Positions 15,368 through 25,800 of a stretch of DNA of 34,879 nucleotides are shown one piece after another (positions within the stretch are counted from its first letter, which is position 1; each line of letters starts with the position of its first letter). Source of the DNA: CAZGDB01 sp964524705 (lineage in GTDB: Bacteria > Pseudomonadota > Gammaproteobacteria > Berkiellales > Berkiellaceae); contig CAZGDB010000018.1 of the NCBI GenBank assembly GCA_964524705.1, positions 1-34,879 on the forward strand, in the 5' to 3' direction. The translations under genes were made by a program, and so were the position numbers. Below the pieces are notes generated by a model, which made no database searches, had not been told where the DNA came from, and was given only the letters and a program-made list of their open reading frames with translations.

Positions 15368-17488
15368 TTAATTTCCCTGGCGCCGTTCTATAACTTGTTC
15401 CGCAATATTTCTAGGCGCTTCTAGGTACTTCAAAAACTCCATCGCATACGTTGCACGCCCTTGCGATAAAGAACGTACTGTAGTCGCATACCCAAACATT
15501 TCAGATAAAGGCACTTCTGCAGAAATGGTTCTACCCACTGGGGTTTCATCCATACCTAAGAGAACACCACGTCTTCTATTCAGGTCACCCATGATATCTC
15601 CCATGTATTCTTCAGGAGTTACCACTTCAACCTTCATAATAGGCTCTAATAATACAGGACTTGCTTTAAGCGCACCCTGTTTAAAGCCCATAGACCCAGC
15701 AATCTTAAATGCCATTTCATTGGAGTCCACTTCATGGTAGGAACCATCAAAAATAGTGACTTTAACGTCAACTACTGGATACCCTGCCATAACCCCATTG
15801 AGCATTTGCTCTTCCACACCTTTTTGTACAGCAGGAATATATTCCTTCGGTACCACACCACCGGTAATTTCGTTTCCGAAAATAAACCCGGTACCAGGCT
15901 CTTGTGGCTCAATACGCAACCAAACATGCCCGTACTGACCACGACCACCAGACTGACGCACAAACTTACCTTCTTGCTCAACACTCTTACGAATGGTTTC
16001 ACGGTAAGCTACTTGCGGTGCCCCTACGTTAACCTCTACCCCAAACTCACGCTTGAGACGGTCCACAATAATATCCAAATGCAACTCACCCATCCCAGCG
16101 ATAACGACCTGACCAGATTCTTGATCAGTACGAACTCTGAAAGAAGGGTCTTCACGCATTAAACGCGTCAAGGCCAAGGTCATCTTTTCTTGGTCTGCTT
16201 TTACCTTCGGCTCTACAGCCATGGAAATCACAGGTTCTGGGAACTCCATTCTTTCCAAGATAATAGGCTTATCACCATCGCACAGCGTATGACCGGTGAT
16301 GGTATATTTTAACCCTACCACCGCAGCAATATCACCCGTACGGATCTCTTTAATTTCTTCACGCTGATCTGCGTGCATCTTTAAGATACGACCAATACGC
16401 TCAGTCTTACCTTCAATCGTATTCTCAACAGCAGTACCAGAAGCCAACACCCCAGAGTACACACGAATAAAGGTCAAGCTTCCCACATAAGGGTCGTTGA
16501 TAATCTTAAATGCCAACGCAGAGAACGGTTCTGCATCATCAGGCTTTCTGTACAAAACGACATCTTTATCGTCTACATCACAACCCTTAACTGCATCCAC
16601 TTCTGTCGGAGAAGGCAAATACATCACAACAGCATCCAACACTGCCTGCACACCTTTGTTTTTAAAGGCGGAACCACACAGCACCGGAACAATTTCATTT
16701 TTAATAGTACGTACACGCAAACCAGCAATAATCTCTGCTTCAGACAACGTACCTGTTTCTAAGTACTTGTTCATTAAGTCTTCAGAAGACTCAGCTGCAG
16801 CTTCAACCATTCTTTCACGATATTCTTTTACTTTCGCTTCTAAATCAGCTGGCACAGGACGAGACTCATAGGACATACCTTTAGTCGTTTCATCCCAGTA
16901 GATGCTAATTCCACGAATCAAGTCTACCACACCTTCGAACTTATCTTCAGCCCCAATTGGCACTTGAATAGGAATAGGCTCAGCACCAACAAGACGTGTT
17001 CTAATTTGCTCTACAACGCGATAGAAGTTAGCGCCCGCTCTGTCCATCTTATTAATGAAGGCAATACGTGGAACTTTATACTTGTTCGCTTGACGCCATA
17101 CTGTCTCAGATTGAGGCTCAACCCCACCCACAGCACAGAACACCCCAACAGCACCATCCAATACACGTAAAGAACGCTCTACTTCAATAGTAAAGTCTAC
17201 GTGTCCAGGAGTATCAATAATATTGATGACATGCTTGGCAAATTGCTTATCCATACCCAACCATGCACACTCAGTTGCAGCAGCCTGAATGGTTATACCA
17301 CGCTCTTGTTCCTGAACCATAAAGTCCATGGTAGCTTCACCGTAGTGCACTTCCCCAATCTTATGGATCTGGCCAGTGTAAAATAAAATACGCTCAGTTG
17401 TAGTAGTTTTACCCGCATCAATATGCGCCATAATACCGATATTGCGAACCCTATCGAGAGGATGTTGTCGCGGCGTAGCTGTAGACAC
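15368..17488 (-). CDS. fusA: Elongation factor G, GTG start
   Basis: EF-G is the GTPase that drives translocation and, with RRF, ribosome recycling. It has 706 residues (E. coli 704). The GTPase motifs are intact: P-loop AHIDAGKTTT (21-30), DTPGH (92-96) and NKMD (146-149). Domain IV and the C-terminal GYATTVRSLSQGRATYAM segment are also present. The start codon is GTG, preceded by AAGGAG. It lies between rpsG and rpsJ; the tufA that commonly follows it is absent. Confidence 0.98.
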   Translation of the reverse strand: MSTATPRQHPLDRVRNIGIMAHIDAGKTTTTERILFYTGQIHKIGEVHYGEATMDFMVQEQERGITIQAAATECAWLGMDKQFAKHVINIIDTPGHVDFTIEVERSLRVLDGAVGVFCAVGGVEPQSETVWRQANKYKVPRIAFINKMDRAGANFYRVVEQIRTRLVGAEPIPIQVPIGAEDKFEGVVDLIRGISIYWDETTKGMSYESRPVPADLEAKVKEYRERMVEAAAESSEDLMNKYLETGTLSEAEIIAGLRVRTIKNEIVPVLCGSAFKNKGVQAVLDAVVMYLPSPTEVDAVKGCDVDDKDVVLYRKPDDAEPFSALAFKIINDPYVGSLTFIRVYSGVLASGTAVENTIEGKTERIGRILKMHADQREEIKEIRTGDIAAVVGLKYTITGHTLCDGDKPIILERMEFPEPVISMAVEPKVKADQEKMTLALTRLMREDPSFRVRTDQESGQVVIAGMGELHLDIIVDRLKREFGVEVNVGAPQVAYRETIRKSVEQEGKFVRQSGGRGQYGHVWLRIEPQEPGTGFIFGNEITGGVVPKEYIPAVQKGVEEQMLNGVMAGYPVVDVKVTIFDGSYHEVDSNEMAFKIAGSMGFKQGALKASPVLLEPIMKVEVVTPEEYMGDIMGDLNRRRGVLLGMDETPVGRTISAEVPLSEMFGYATTVRSLSQGRATYAMEFLKYLEAPRNIAEQVIERRQGN

Positions 17489-17512
17489 GATCTGTGCTCC
17501 TTAAAAATCCTA

Positions 17513-18001
17513 TTACCAACGGTAGTGGGCAAATACTTTATTGGCTTCAGCCATACGATGGGTATCTTCTTTCTTCTTCACCGCACCGCCACGACCACGA
17601 CCACCACTTTCTTCATCTGCTGCATCCAGCAACTCACCAGCTAACTGTAATGCAAACCCACGCTCACTACGTTTACGTGAGAACGCAATAATCCAACGCA
17701 TTGCCAAAGCAATACTACGCGCTGCACGCACTTCTACAGGAACCTGATAAGTCGCACCACCAACACGGCGTGATTTTACTTCAGTCACTGGACGTACGTT
17801 TTCAATCGCTTTTAAGAAGACATCCAATGGATCTCTACTGGTTTTTTTCTTTATAGTTTCCAATGCAGCGTAGATCAAACCTTCTGCTACAGACTTCTTT
17901 CCGTCATACATTACATGGTTAATAAACTTTGCTAATAACTCATTTGCATACACAGGATCCGAAGCTATCGCTCTGCGCGCAACTACTCGTCTTCTAGGCA
18001 T
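17513..18001 (-). CDS. rpsG: 30S ribosomal protein S7 with a Gly/Arg-rich insertion
   Basis: S7 starts assembly of the small-subunit head and represses the str operon in E. coli. It has 162 residues. MPRRRVVARRAIASDPVY at the start and KKEDTHRMAEANKVFAHYRW at the end are conserved. Between DAAD (127-130) and the conserved AVKKKED there is a segment EESGGRGRGG (131-139 region), about six residues longer than in E. coli. It lies between rpsL and fusA. Confidence 0.97.
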   Translation of the reverse strand: MPRRRVVARRAIASDPVYANELLAKFINHVMYDGKKSVAEGLIYAALETIKKKTSRDPLDVFLKAIENVRPVTEVKSRRVGGATYQVPVEVRAARSIALAMRWIIAFSRKRSERGFALQLAGELLDAADEESGGRGRGGAVKKKEDTHRMAEANKVFAHYRW

Positions 18002-18043
18002 AACTCTCTTTTTCCTTAGCCATCAAAATATTGTTCAACTTGC

Positions 18044-18448
18044 TTATGCTGCCTTGCCGTCTTTTCCGTCTTTAGGACGCTTCGCACCATACTTGGAACG
18101 AGATTGTTTACGCTTGCTTACGCCTTGCGTATCTAAACTACCCCGAACTACGTGATAACGCACACCCGGCAAATCCTTTACACGGCCACCGCGCACGAGC
18201 ACTACGGAGTGTTCCTGCAAATTATGACCTTCACCACCAATGTATACGGTAACTTCTTCACCGTTGGTTAACTTTACACGGCAAACTTTACGTAATGCAG
18301 AGTTAGGTTTCTTCGGTGTCATAGTATAAACACGTGTACATACGCCACGTCTTTGTGGATTCGAAGCCAAGGCAGGGCATTTATTACGCCAAGTTTTACG
18401 CGCTCTTTTGCCTTGCTTTAAGCGAACCAACTGATTAATCGTCGTCAT
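18044..18448 (-). CDS. rpsL: 30S ribosomal protein S12
   Basis: S12 lies at the decoding centre. It has 134 residues from the ATG at 18448 (MTTINQLVR), which aligns with the E. coli start (124 residues). An in-frame upstream ATG at 18469 would add a seven-residue leader without homology. The decoding loop TPKKPNSALRK (44-54) carries both lysines, and GGRVKDLPGVRYH is unchanged, so no streptomycin-resistance substitution is seen at the classic Lys positions. It is the first gene of the str group, 27 nt behind a terminator-like hairpin. Confidence 0.97.
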   Translation of the reverse strand: MTTINQLVRLKQGKRARKTWRNKCPALASNPQRRGVCTRVYTMTPKKPNSALRKVCRVKLTNGEEVTVYIGGEGHNLQEHSVVLVRGGRVKDLPGVRYHVVRGSLDTQGVSKRKQSRSKYGAKRPKDGKDGKAA

Positions 18449-18474
18449 AATAAAGCTCACACTCCACATGTAAT

Positions 18475-18522
18475 AAAAAAATCAGGGGGACTTTGTGTGT
18501 TTCATACACACTTCAATCCCCC
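18475..18522 (-). terminator. Terminator-like hairpin just upstream of rpsL
   Basis: On the minus strand GGGGGA (18522-18517) pairs with TCCCCC (18490-18485), and an inner GTGTGT/ACACAC stem pairs 18511-18506 with 18500-18495. TGA and a run of seven Ts follow. The T-run ends only 26 nt before the rpsL ATG. It could be a second terminator for rpoBC or an attenuator in the str leader. Confidence 0.75.
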
Positions 18523-18567
18523 AAGCTAAACCAAACTAAGCTGGCTTACAAACAAAGAGAGGTCAAG

Positions 18568-18597
18568 AAAAAAAACCTCTTTTCCTAAAGTTGAGGT
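18568..18597 (-). terminator. Intrinsic terminator directly after rpoC
   Basis: ACCTC (18597-18593) pairs with GAGGT (18579-18575), followed by a run of eight Ts on the minus strand, nine bases after the rpoC stop. The stem is short, so termination may be partial. A TTGACC hexamer (18566-18561) lies right behind it but has no good -10 box. Confidence 0.6.
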
Positions 18598-18605
18598 ATT
18601 TAAGC

Positions 18606-21600
18606 CTAATTCTCGGAAGAATTCAAGGCCTCACTCAACGCATGTTGTGCTTCTTCTGCTGTCATCGTCGTTTTACCAGTAGCTAACTGACGCACTCGAC
18701 GCTTTTCTAGCTTGCGCTGACGATGATACGCCAATCCAGTTCCAGCCGGAATTAATCGTCCCACCATCACATTCTCTTTTAAGCCGCTTAATATATCACG
18801 TTTTCCACTCACTGCCGCTTCCGTCAAGACTCTTGTTGTCTCTTGGAAAGAAGCAGCAGAAATAAATGACTCTGTCGACAAGGAAGCTTTAGTAATACCT
18901 TGCAACACACGTTCCCCACGAGCAGGACGCAGTTCTTTAGCGAGTATCTTCTCGTTACACTCTGCTAACACCGGTAAACTCACCACTTCACCTTTCAACA
19001 AGGTCGTATCACCAGAATCTACAATAATAACTTTACGCAACATCTGTCTCAAAATGACTTCAATATGCTTATCGTTAATATGCACACCCTGTAGACGATA
19101 CACATCTTGTACCGCATTGACTATATAGCTAGCCAACTTGCTCTCTCCTAATAAGCGGAGAATATCATGCGGATTCGGTGCACCATCGGAGATCACTTCA
19201 CCACGTTGGATTTGTTCCCCTTCAAACACATTCACATGACGCCATTTTGGAATTAGCTCTTCATGTACTGGGCCTTCAGCAGGAGTAATAACCAAGCGAC
19301 GTTTACCTTTGGTTTCTTTACCGAAACTAATAATACCTGAGATTTCTGCCAAAATAGCAGGCTCTTTAGGCGTACGCGCTTCAAGCAATTCAACCACACG
19401 TGGTAAACCACCGGTAATATCACTTGTACCTTTAGTTTCTTGCGGAATACGTGCTAACACGTCACCAGCTCTTACAGGTTGTCCATCTTCTACTAAGATA
19501 ATGGAATCTGCAGGTAAGAAGTAATGCGCAGGAATACTAGTACCAGCAAGACATAAGTCATTGCCTTGATCGTCAACCAACTTCAACATCGCACGTAACT
19601 CACGTCCGCTGCTCAGACGCTGTTTAGGATCGATCACCACAATACTAGAGATACCTGTGATTTCATCCGTTTGACGGTGCATACTGACACCTTCTATAAG
19701 GTCTACGAAACGAATCTGACCTTGTACTTCTGTAATCACTGGATGGGTATGTGGATCCCAAGTTGCAACAGTATCCCCACCTTGTACAGTATCACCCTCT
19801 TTAACGGATAATAATGCACCATACGGTAGTTTATAACGTTCACGCTCACGACCATGCTGATCTATAACGGTTAACTCACCAGAACGGGAAGTGGTAATTA
19901 ACTTACCATTCGCATTTTCAACCACTTTAATATTCACTAAGCGTAGTGTTCCACCAAACTTAATTTGAATACTATTTTCTGCAGTTGTTCTAGAAGCCGC
20001 ACCACCGATGTGGAAGGTACGTAAGGTTAACTGTGTCCCTGGTTCCCCAATGGACTGCGCAGCAATAACCCCAACCGCTTCACCGATACCCACACGGGTA
20101 CCACGGGCTAAATCACGTCCATAACATGACGCACAAGCGCCTTGTTTGGATTCACACGTAATAATAGAACGTACGGACAAGCTATCTACACTATGATTTT
20201 CTAAAACCTGAACGATTTTTTCATCAACCAACGTACCTTTCGGTAAAATCAAGGCTTGTGTCTTAGGATCGATAATGTCTTCCAACGTTACACGACCTAA
20301 TACGCGCTCACTTAACGGCTCAACCACATCACCACCTTCAATTAATGGTGTCATGACTAAACCTAAAGTAGTGCCACAATCTTCTTCTGTAATCACTACA
20401 TCTTGTGCCACATCTACTAAACGACGAGTTAAGTACCCTGAGTTTGCAGTTTTTAATGCGGTATCAGATAACCCTTTACGCGCACCGTGGGTAGAAATAA
20501 AGTACTGGAACACGTTCAAACCTTCACGGAAGTTTGCAGTAATTGGAGTTTCCATAACGGCACCATTCGGCTTTACCATTAATCCACGCATACCTGCTAA
20601 CTGACGGATCTGAGCTTGAGAACCTCTAGCGCCAGAATCTGCCATCATATAGACCGCATTGAAGGAGTCTTGTTTGATGGTTTCACCCTTCGCATTTTGA
20701 ACGTTTTCAGTAGAAATACCGTCCATCATCGCCTTGGTCACTTGGTCATTGGTTCTAGACCAAATATCCACAACCTTGTTATAGCGTTCACCGAAGGTTA
20801 ACAACCCACCAGCATACTGAGATTGGATTTCCAAAACTTCTTTTTCAGCACGAGCAATGATTTCTTTTTTCGCATCAGGAATAACAAAATCATTAATACC
20901 AATGGAAATACCAGAACGCGTTGCGTAATGGAAACCGGCATACATAAGCTGATCTGCAAAGACAACAGTCTCTTTCAACCCTACTTTACGGTAAGACAAG
21001 TTAATAAGCTGAGAAATACTCTTCTTCACTAAAGGCTTATTAATCAAATGGAAAGATAAGCCTACTGGCAAGATCTTAAACAATAATGCACGACCAACGG
21101 TGGTCTCTACTAAAGTCGTCTCATCAGACACTGGCACATCATCTTGTAAACGATGTGTAGGCATACGTACTTTAATCGGCGCATGTATTGCAACAGTACC
21201 GGTTTCATACGCTCTATGCACTTCATCCATATTGGCAAAAACCATTCCTGCACCTTTTGCAACTACCGATGAACGGGATGCATAGTACAAGCCTAATACC
21301 ACGTCCTGAGAAGGAACGATAATAGGATCTCCACTTGCAGGAGATAGAATATTATTAGATGCCAACATTAAAACACGTGCTTCTAATTGCGCTTCAATCG
21401 TTAAAGGTACGTGAACCGCCATTTGGTCACCGTCAAAGTCCGCGTTATAGGCAGAACAGACCAAAGGATGCAACTGAATCGCTTTACCTTCAATCAGGAT
21501 AGGCTCAAATGCTTGAATACCTAAACGGTGCAAAGTTGGTGCACGGTTCAAGAGTACAGGATGTTCGCGGATAACTTCTTCTAAGATATCCCACACCACT

Positions 21601-22820
21601 GCTTCTTCACGCTCTACCATTTTCTTAGCTGACTTAATCGTCGTTGCTAAGCCACGCGTTTCTAACTTGTGGAAAATAAAAGGTTTAAACAGCTCAAGTG
21701 CCATTTTCTTAGGCAAACCGCACTGATGCAAGCGTAAGGCTGGCCCCACCACGATTACAGAACGTCCAGAATAGTCTACACGTTTACCTAAAAGGTTCTG
21801 TCTAAAGCGCCCTTGTTTACCTTTAATCATGTCTGCTAAAGATTTCAAAGGTCGTTTGTTTGTACCCGTAATTGCACGGCCACGTCTGCCATTATCTAAT
21901 AAGGCATCCACAGCTTCTTGCAACATACGTTTTTCATTACGTACGATGATATCTGGTGCGCTAAGCTCTAATAAACGTTTTAAACGGTTATTACGGTTAA
22001 TCACACGACGATAGAGATCGTTAAGATCTGAAGTCGCAAAACGACCCCCATCAATAGGCACCAATGGACGTAAATCAGGTGGCAATACCGGTAATACGGT
22101 TAAAATCATCCACTCAGGTTTATTCCCAGACTCCAAGAACGCTTCTACAATCTTGAGTCGTTTGGTGTACTTTTTAATTTTCGTTTCAGAACTTAAAGTC
22201 GGCAGTTCTGCGCGTAAACGTTCTGCTTCTGCTTTCAGATCTAAACGTTTAAGCAACTCACGGACCGCTTCAGCCCCCATGCGTGCATCAAATTCATCAC
22301 CATATTGTTCAAAAGCTTCTAAATAAGCTTCTTCACTCAACAATTGGTAAGGCTCTAATGGTGTCATTCCACCATCAATAACCACATATGCTTCAAAATA
22401 CAGCACCCTTTCAATGTCTCTTAAAGACATATCCAGCAATAGCCCAATACGGGAGGGTAGAGACTTTAAGAACCAAATATGCGCAACAGGCGTAGCGAGT
22501 TCCACATGCCCCATACGTTCACGACGTACTTTGGACAAAGTAACTTCCACACCACATTTTTCGCAAATCACCCCTCTGTGGCGTAAACGTTTATATTTAC
22601 CACATTGGCATTCATAGTCTTTAACCGGACCAAAGATCCGAGCATCCATTAATCCGCCTTGCACTGTACGCAAGTTACGGTAATTAATCGTATCAGATTG
22701 TGTGATCTCACCATAAGAATCTCGTTTGATATCCTCAGGTGAACACAGTCCTACAAAGACGCGATCAAAATCTAATTTCTCTTTTTTAAATACAGGTAAG
22801 TTAAGCAACGCAGTATTCAA
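18606..22820 (-). CDS. rpoC: DNA-directed RNA polymerase subunit beta', TTG start
   Basis: Beta' carries the catalytic magnesium site of RNA polymerase. It has 1404 residues (E. coli 1407). The N-terminal zinc site has Cys71, Cys73, Cys86 and Cys89, the active-site loop NADFDGDQMAVH lies near 457, and the second zinc region (CESKQGACASCYGRDLARG) and GEPGTQLTLRTFHIGGAASR follow. The start codon is TTG at 22820, supported by GGAGAG upstream and by the position of the conserved N-terminus. No upstream in-frame ATG exists. It ends with TAG before tandem terminators. Confidence 0.98.
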   Translation of the reverse strand: MNTALLNLPVFKKEKLDFDRVFVGLCSPEDIKRDSYGEITQSDTINYRNLRTVQGGLMDARIFGPVKDYECQCGKYKRLRHRGVICEKCGVEVTLSKVRRERMGHVELATPVAHIWFLKSLPSRIGLLLDMSLRDIERVLYFEAYVVIDGGMTPLEPYQLLSEEAYLEAFEQYGDEFDARMGAEAVRELLKRLDLKAEAERLRAELPTLSSETKIKKYTKRLKIVEAFLESGNKPEWMILTVLPVLPPDLRPLVPIDGGRFATSDLNDLYRRVINRNNRLKRLLELSAPDIIVRNEKRMLQEAVDALLDNGRRGRAITGTNKRPLKSLADMIKGKQGRFRQNLLGKRVDYSGRSVIVVGPALRLHQCGLPKKMALELFKPFIFHKLETRGLATTIKSAKKMVEREEAVVWDILEEVIREHPVLLNRAPTLHRLGIQAFEPILIEGKAIQLHPLVCSAYNADFDGDQMAVHVPLTIEAQLEARVLMLASNNILSPASGDPIIVPSQDVVLGLYYASRSSVVAKGAGMVFANMDEVHRAYETGTVAIHAPIKVRMPTHRLQDDVPVSDETTLVETTVGRALLFKILPVGLSFHLINKPLVKKSISQLINLSYRKVGLKETVVFADQLMYAGFHYATRSGISIGINDFVIPDAKKEIIARAEKEVLEIQSQYAGGLLTFGERYNKVVDIWSRTNDQVTKAMMDGISTENVQNAKGETIKQDSFNAVYMMADSGARGSQAQIRQLAGMRGLMVKPNGAVMETPITANFREGLNVFQYFISTHGARKGLSDTALKTANSGYLTRRLVDVAQDVVITEEDCGTTLGLVMTPLIEGGDVVEPLSERVLGRVTLEDIIDPKTQALILPKGTLVDEKIVQVLENHSVDSLSVRSIITCESKQGACASCYGRDLARGTRVGIGEAVGVIAAQSIGEPGTQLTLRTFHIGGAASRTTAENSIQIKFGGTLRLVNIKVVENANGKLITTSRSGELTVIDQHGRERERYKLPYGALLSVKEGDTVQGGDTVATWDPHTHPVITEVQGQIRFVDLIEGVSMHRQTDEITGISSIVVIDPKQRLSSGRELRAMLKLVDDQGNDLCLAGTSIPAHYFLPADSIILVEDGQPVRAGDVLARIPQETKGTSDITGGLPRVVELLEARTPKEPAILAEISGIISFGKETKGKRRLVITPAEGPVHEELIPKWRHVNVFEGEQIQRGEVISDGAPNPHDILRLLGESKLASYIVNAVQDVYRLQGVHINDKHIEVILRQMLRKVIIVDSGDTTLLKGEVVSLPVLAECNEKILAKELRPARGERVLQGITKASLSTESFISAASFQETTRVLTEAAVSGKRDILSGLKENVMVGRLIPAGTGLAYHRQRKLEKRRVRQLATGKTTMTAEEAQHALSEALNSSEN

Positions 22821-22858
22821 GGCTTTCTCTCCAGAGTTATGTTACCGACAGGCCCGAT

Positions 22859-25800
22859 TCACTCTTCACTCTCTAGTTCCATACGTAAACCAAGAGAGCG
22901 AACTTCCTTAACTAACACATTGAAAGATTCAGGCATGCCTGCATCCATATGATGATCCCCATCGACAATGTTTTTATACATCTTCGTACGTCCCCCTACG
23001 TCATCGGACTTAACCGTTAACATTTCCTGGAGGGTATAGGCTGCACCATAAGCTTGTAATGCCCACACTTCCATTTCCCCAAAACGCTGACCACCGAACT
23101 GAGCTTTACCACCTAGCGGCTGCTGGGTTACCAAGCTATAAGAACCAGTGGAACGTGCATGCATCTTGTCATCAACCAAGTGATTTAACTTCAAGATATA
23201 CATACAACCCACGGTCGTAGGACGATCAAAAGGAACACCTGTACGACCATCAATCAATTGGATTTGACCAGTTTCTGGTAAATCCGCCAACTTCAACAAC
23301 GACTTAATTTGTTTTTCGCTCGCTCCGTCAAATACCGGTGTAGCCACTGGCACACCATTTTTGAGGTTAGAAGCTAAAACTAATAATTCTGCATCTGACA
23401 AGACATCCAAATCAACTTTTTTGGAACCAGTCTCTTCATTGTAGATTTTATTCAAAAATGCTTTGATTTCAGAAATTTCATATTTCTGTTCTAACATTTT
23501 ACCAATTTTAATCCCTAAACCTTTCGCAGCCCAACCTAAGTGGGTTTCTAAGATCTGCCCTACGTTCATACGAGAAGGCACACCTAGAGGATTTAAAACG
23601 ATATCAACTGGCGTACCATCGGCCATATAAGGCATATCTTCTACAGGAACAATCCTGGAGATAACCCCTTTATTACCGTGACGACCCGCCATCTTATCCC
23701 CTGGCTGTATACGACGTTTAACCGCCAAGTATACTTTGACAATTTTTAACACACCTGGTGCTAAATCATCGCCTTGAGATAGTTTTTGACGTTTTTCTTC
23801 TAAGGATTTTTCATAACCCTTTTGAAGCTGCATATAACGCTCTTGTGCTTTTTCAAGCTGTGTGCTCAATGCATCATCTTTTAAACGAATCTCAAACCAT
23901 TGCTCAGGCTTTAAGGTATCTAAATAAGTTGCAGAGATTTTATCTCCGGATTTCAACTTGTTAGGGCCGCCTTGGGCAGTTTGACCCACCAAAGCACCAC
24001 GTAAACGTTGGAACATATCTAATTCACGAATACGCAGCTCATCGCTAAGATCTTTTTTAATCTTTTCGATTTCCATTTGCTCAATTTCTAAAGCACGGTC
24101 ATCTTTCTTTAACCCATCTCTGGTAAAGACCTGAACATTAATCACTGTCGCATACATGCCCATAGGTACACGTAAAGAAGTATCTTTAATATCAGAAGCT
24201 TTTTCACCAAAGATAGCACGTAAAAGTTTTTCTTCAGGTGTGAGCTGTGTTTCACCTTTAGGCGTTACTTTACCAACTAAAATATCACCAGGCACAACTT
24301 CCGCACCGATATAAACCACACCGGAACTATCTAACTTAGATAATGCAGATTCACCTACATTAGGAATATCCGCTGTAATTTCTTCAGACCCTAAAGTCGT
24401 ATCACGCGCCACACAGACCAATTCTTCAATATGAATAGAAGTAAAACGATCTTCTTCAAGTACACGTTCAGAAATCAAAATGGAGTCTTCGAAGTTATAT
24501 CCGTGCCAAGGCATGAACGCAACTAGCAAGTTTTGACCCAAAGCCAATTCACCTAAGTCAGTGGAAGGACCATCCGCTAAAATGTCACCGGCTTCCACCA
24601 CATCCCCCATCTTCACCAAAGGTCTTTGGTTGATGCAAGTATTATGGTTAGAACGTACATATTTGGTTAAGTTATAAATATCAACGCCCGCATCCCCTTC
24701 TTGGGTTTCGCTATCATGCGCACGAATTACGATACGTGCTGCATCTACGGAGTCAATACGACCACCACGTTTGGCAACTGCTGTTACACCCGCATCAGAG
24801 GCCACCACACGCTCCATACCAGTTCCTACTAACGGCTTTTCAGCACGTAAGGTCGGGACTGCTTGACGCTGCATGTTCGAACCCATTAATGCACGGTTAG
24901 CATCGTTATGTTCCAAGAATGGAATCAAAGAAGCCGCAACAGACACGATCTGCTTTGGAGAAACGTCCATATACTGAACTTCGCCCTTCAACATCATATT
25001 AAATTCATTTTTATGACGAGAAGGTACCATTTCTTCAGATAAATAGCCTTTGCTATCAATCACTGCATTCGCCTGCGCAATCACAAACTCTTCTTCTTCT
25101 ATTGCAGAAAGATAAGTAATGTCATTGGTGACTTTGCCATCATGCACACTACGATAAGGGGTTTCTAAGAACCCATATTCATTAATACGTGCATATACTG
25201 ACAACGAGTTAATCAACCCAATATTTAAACCTTCAGGCGTCTCAATCGGACATACGCGACCATAATGGGTAGGATGCACGTCACGAACTTCAAAGCCCGC
25301 ACGTTCACGCGTTAACCCGCCTGGCCCTAAAGCCGAAACACGACGCTTGTGCGTAACTTCAGATAAAGGATTGTTTTGATCCATAAACTGAGATAATTGG
25401 CTAGAACCGAAGAACTCTTTGATAGCCGCAGAAACAGGTTTAGCGTTAATCAAATCTTGTGGCATTAAGCCTTCAGAATCTGCTAAGCCCAAACGTTCCT
25501 TAACCGCACGTTCTACACGCACTAAGCCAACACGGAATTGGTTTTCTACCATTTCCCCAACACGACGTACACGTCGGTTGCCTAAATGGTCAATATCATC
25601 CACTTCACCACGACTGTCACGAATATCAATTAAGATCTTCATTACATCAATAATATCTTGTTCTTGTAAAACTGTCGGACCAGTAATGTCTTTACGTTTT
25701 ACACGACGGTTGAACTTCATACGTCCTACCGCAGATAAATCATAACGATCTGCTGCAAAAAAGAGGTTATGCACTAAATTTTCAGCTGCATCCTTTGTTG

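Noticed and set aside
15741..16871. Several plus-strand open frames opposite fusA
   Set aside because: They are antisense shadows of a highly conserved gene with no ribosome sites or recognisable domains.
25226..25228. Classical Pro564Leu rifampicin-resistance substitution
   Set aside because: Counting from the conserved motif places the change at E. coli position 567; Pro564 itself is unchanged, so resistance cannot be claimed.
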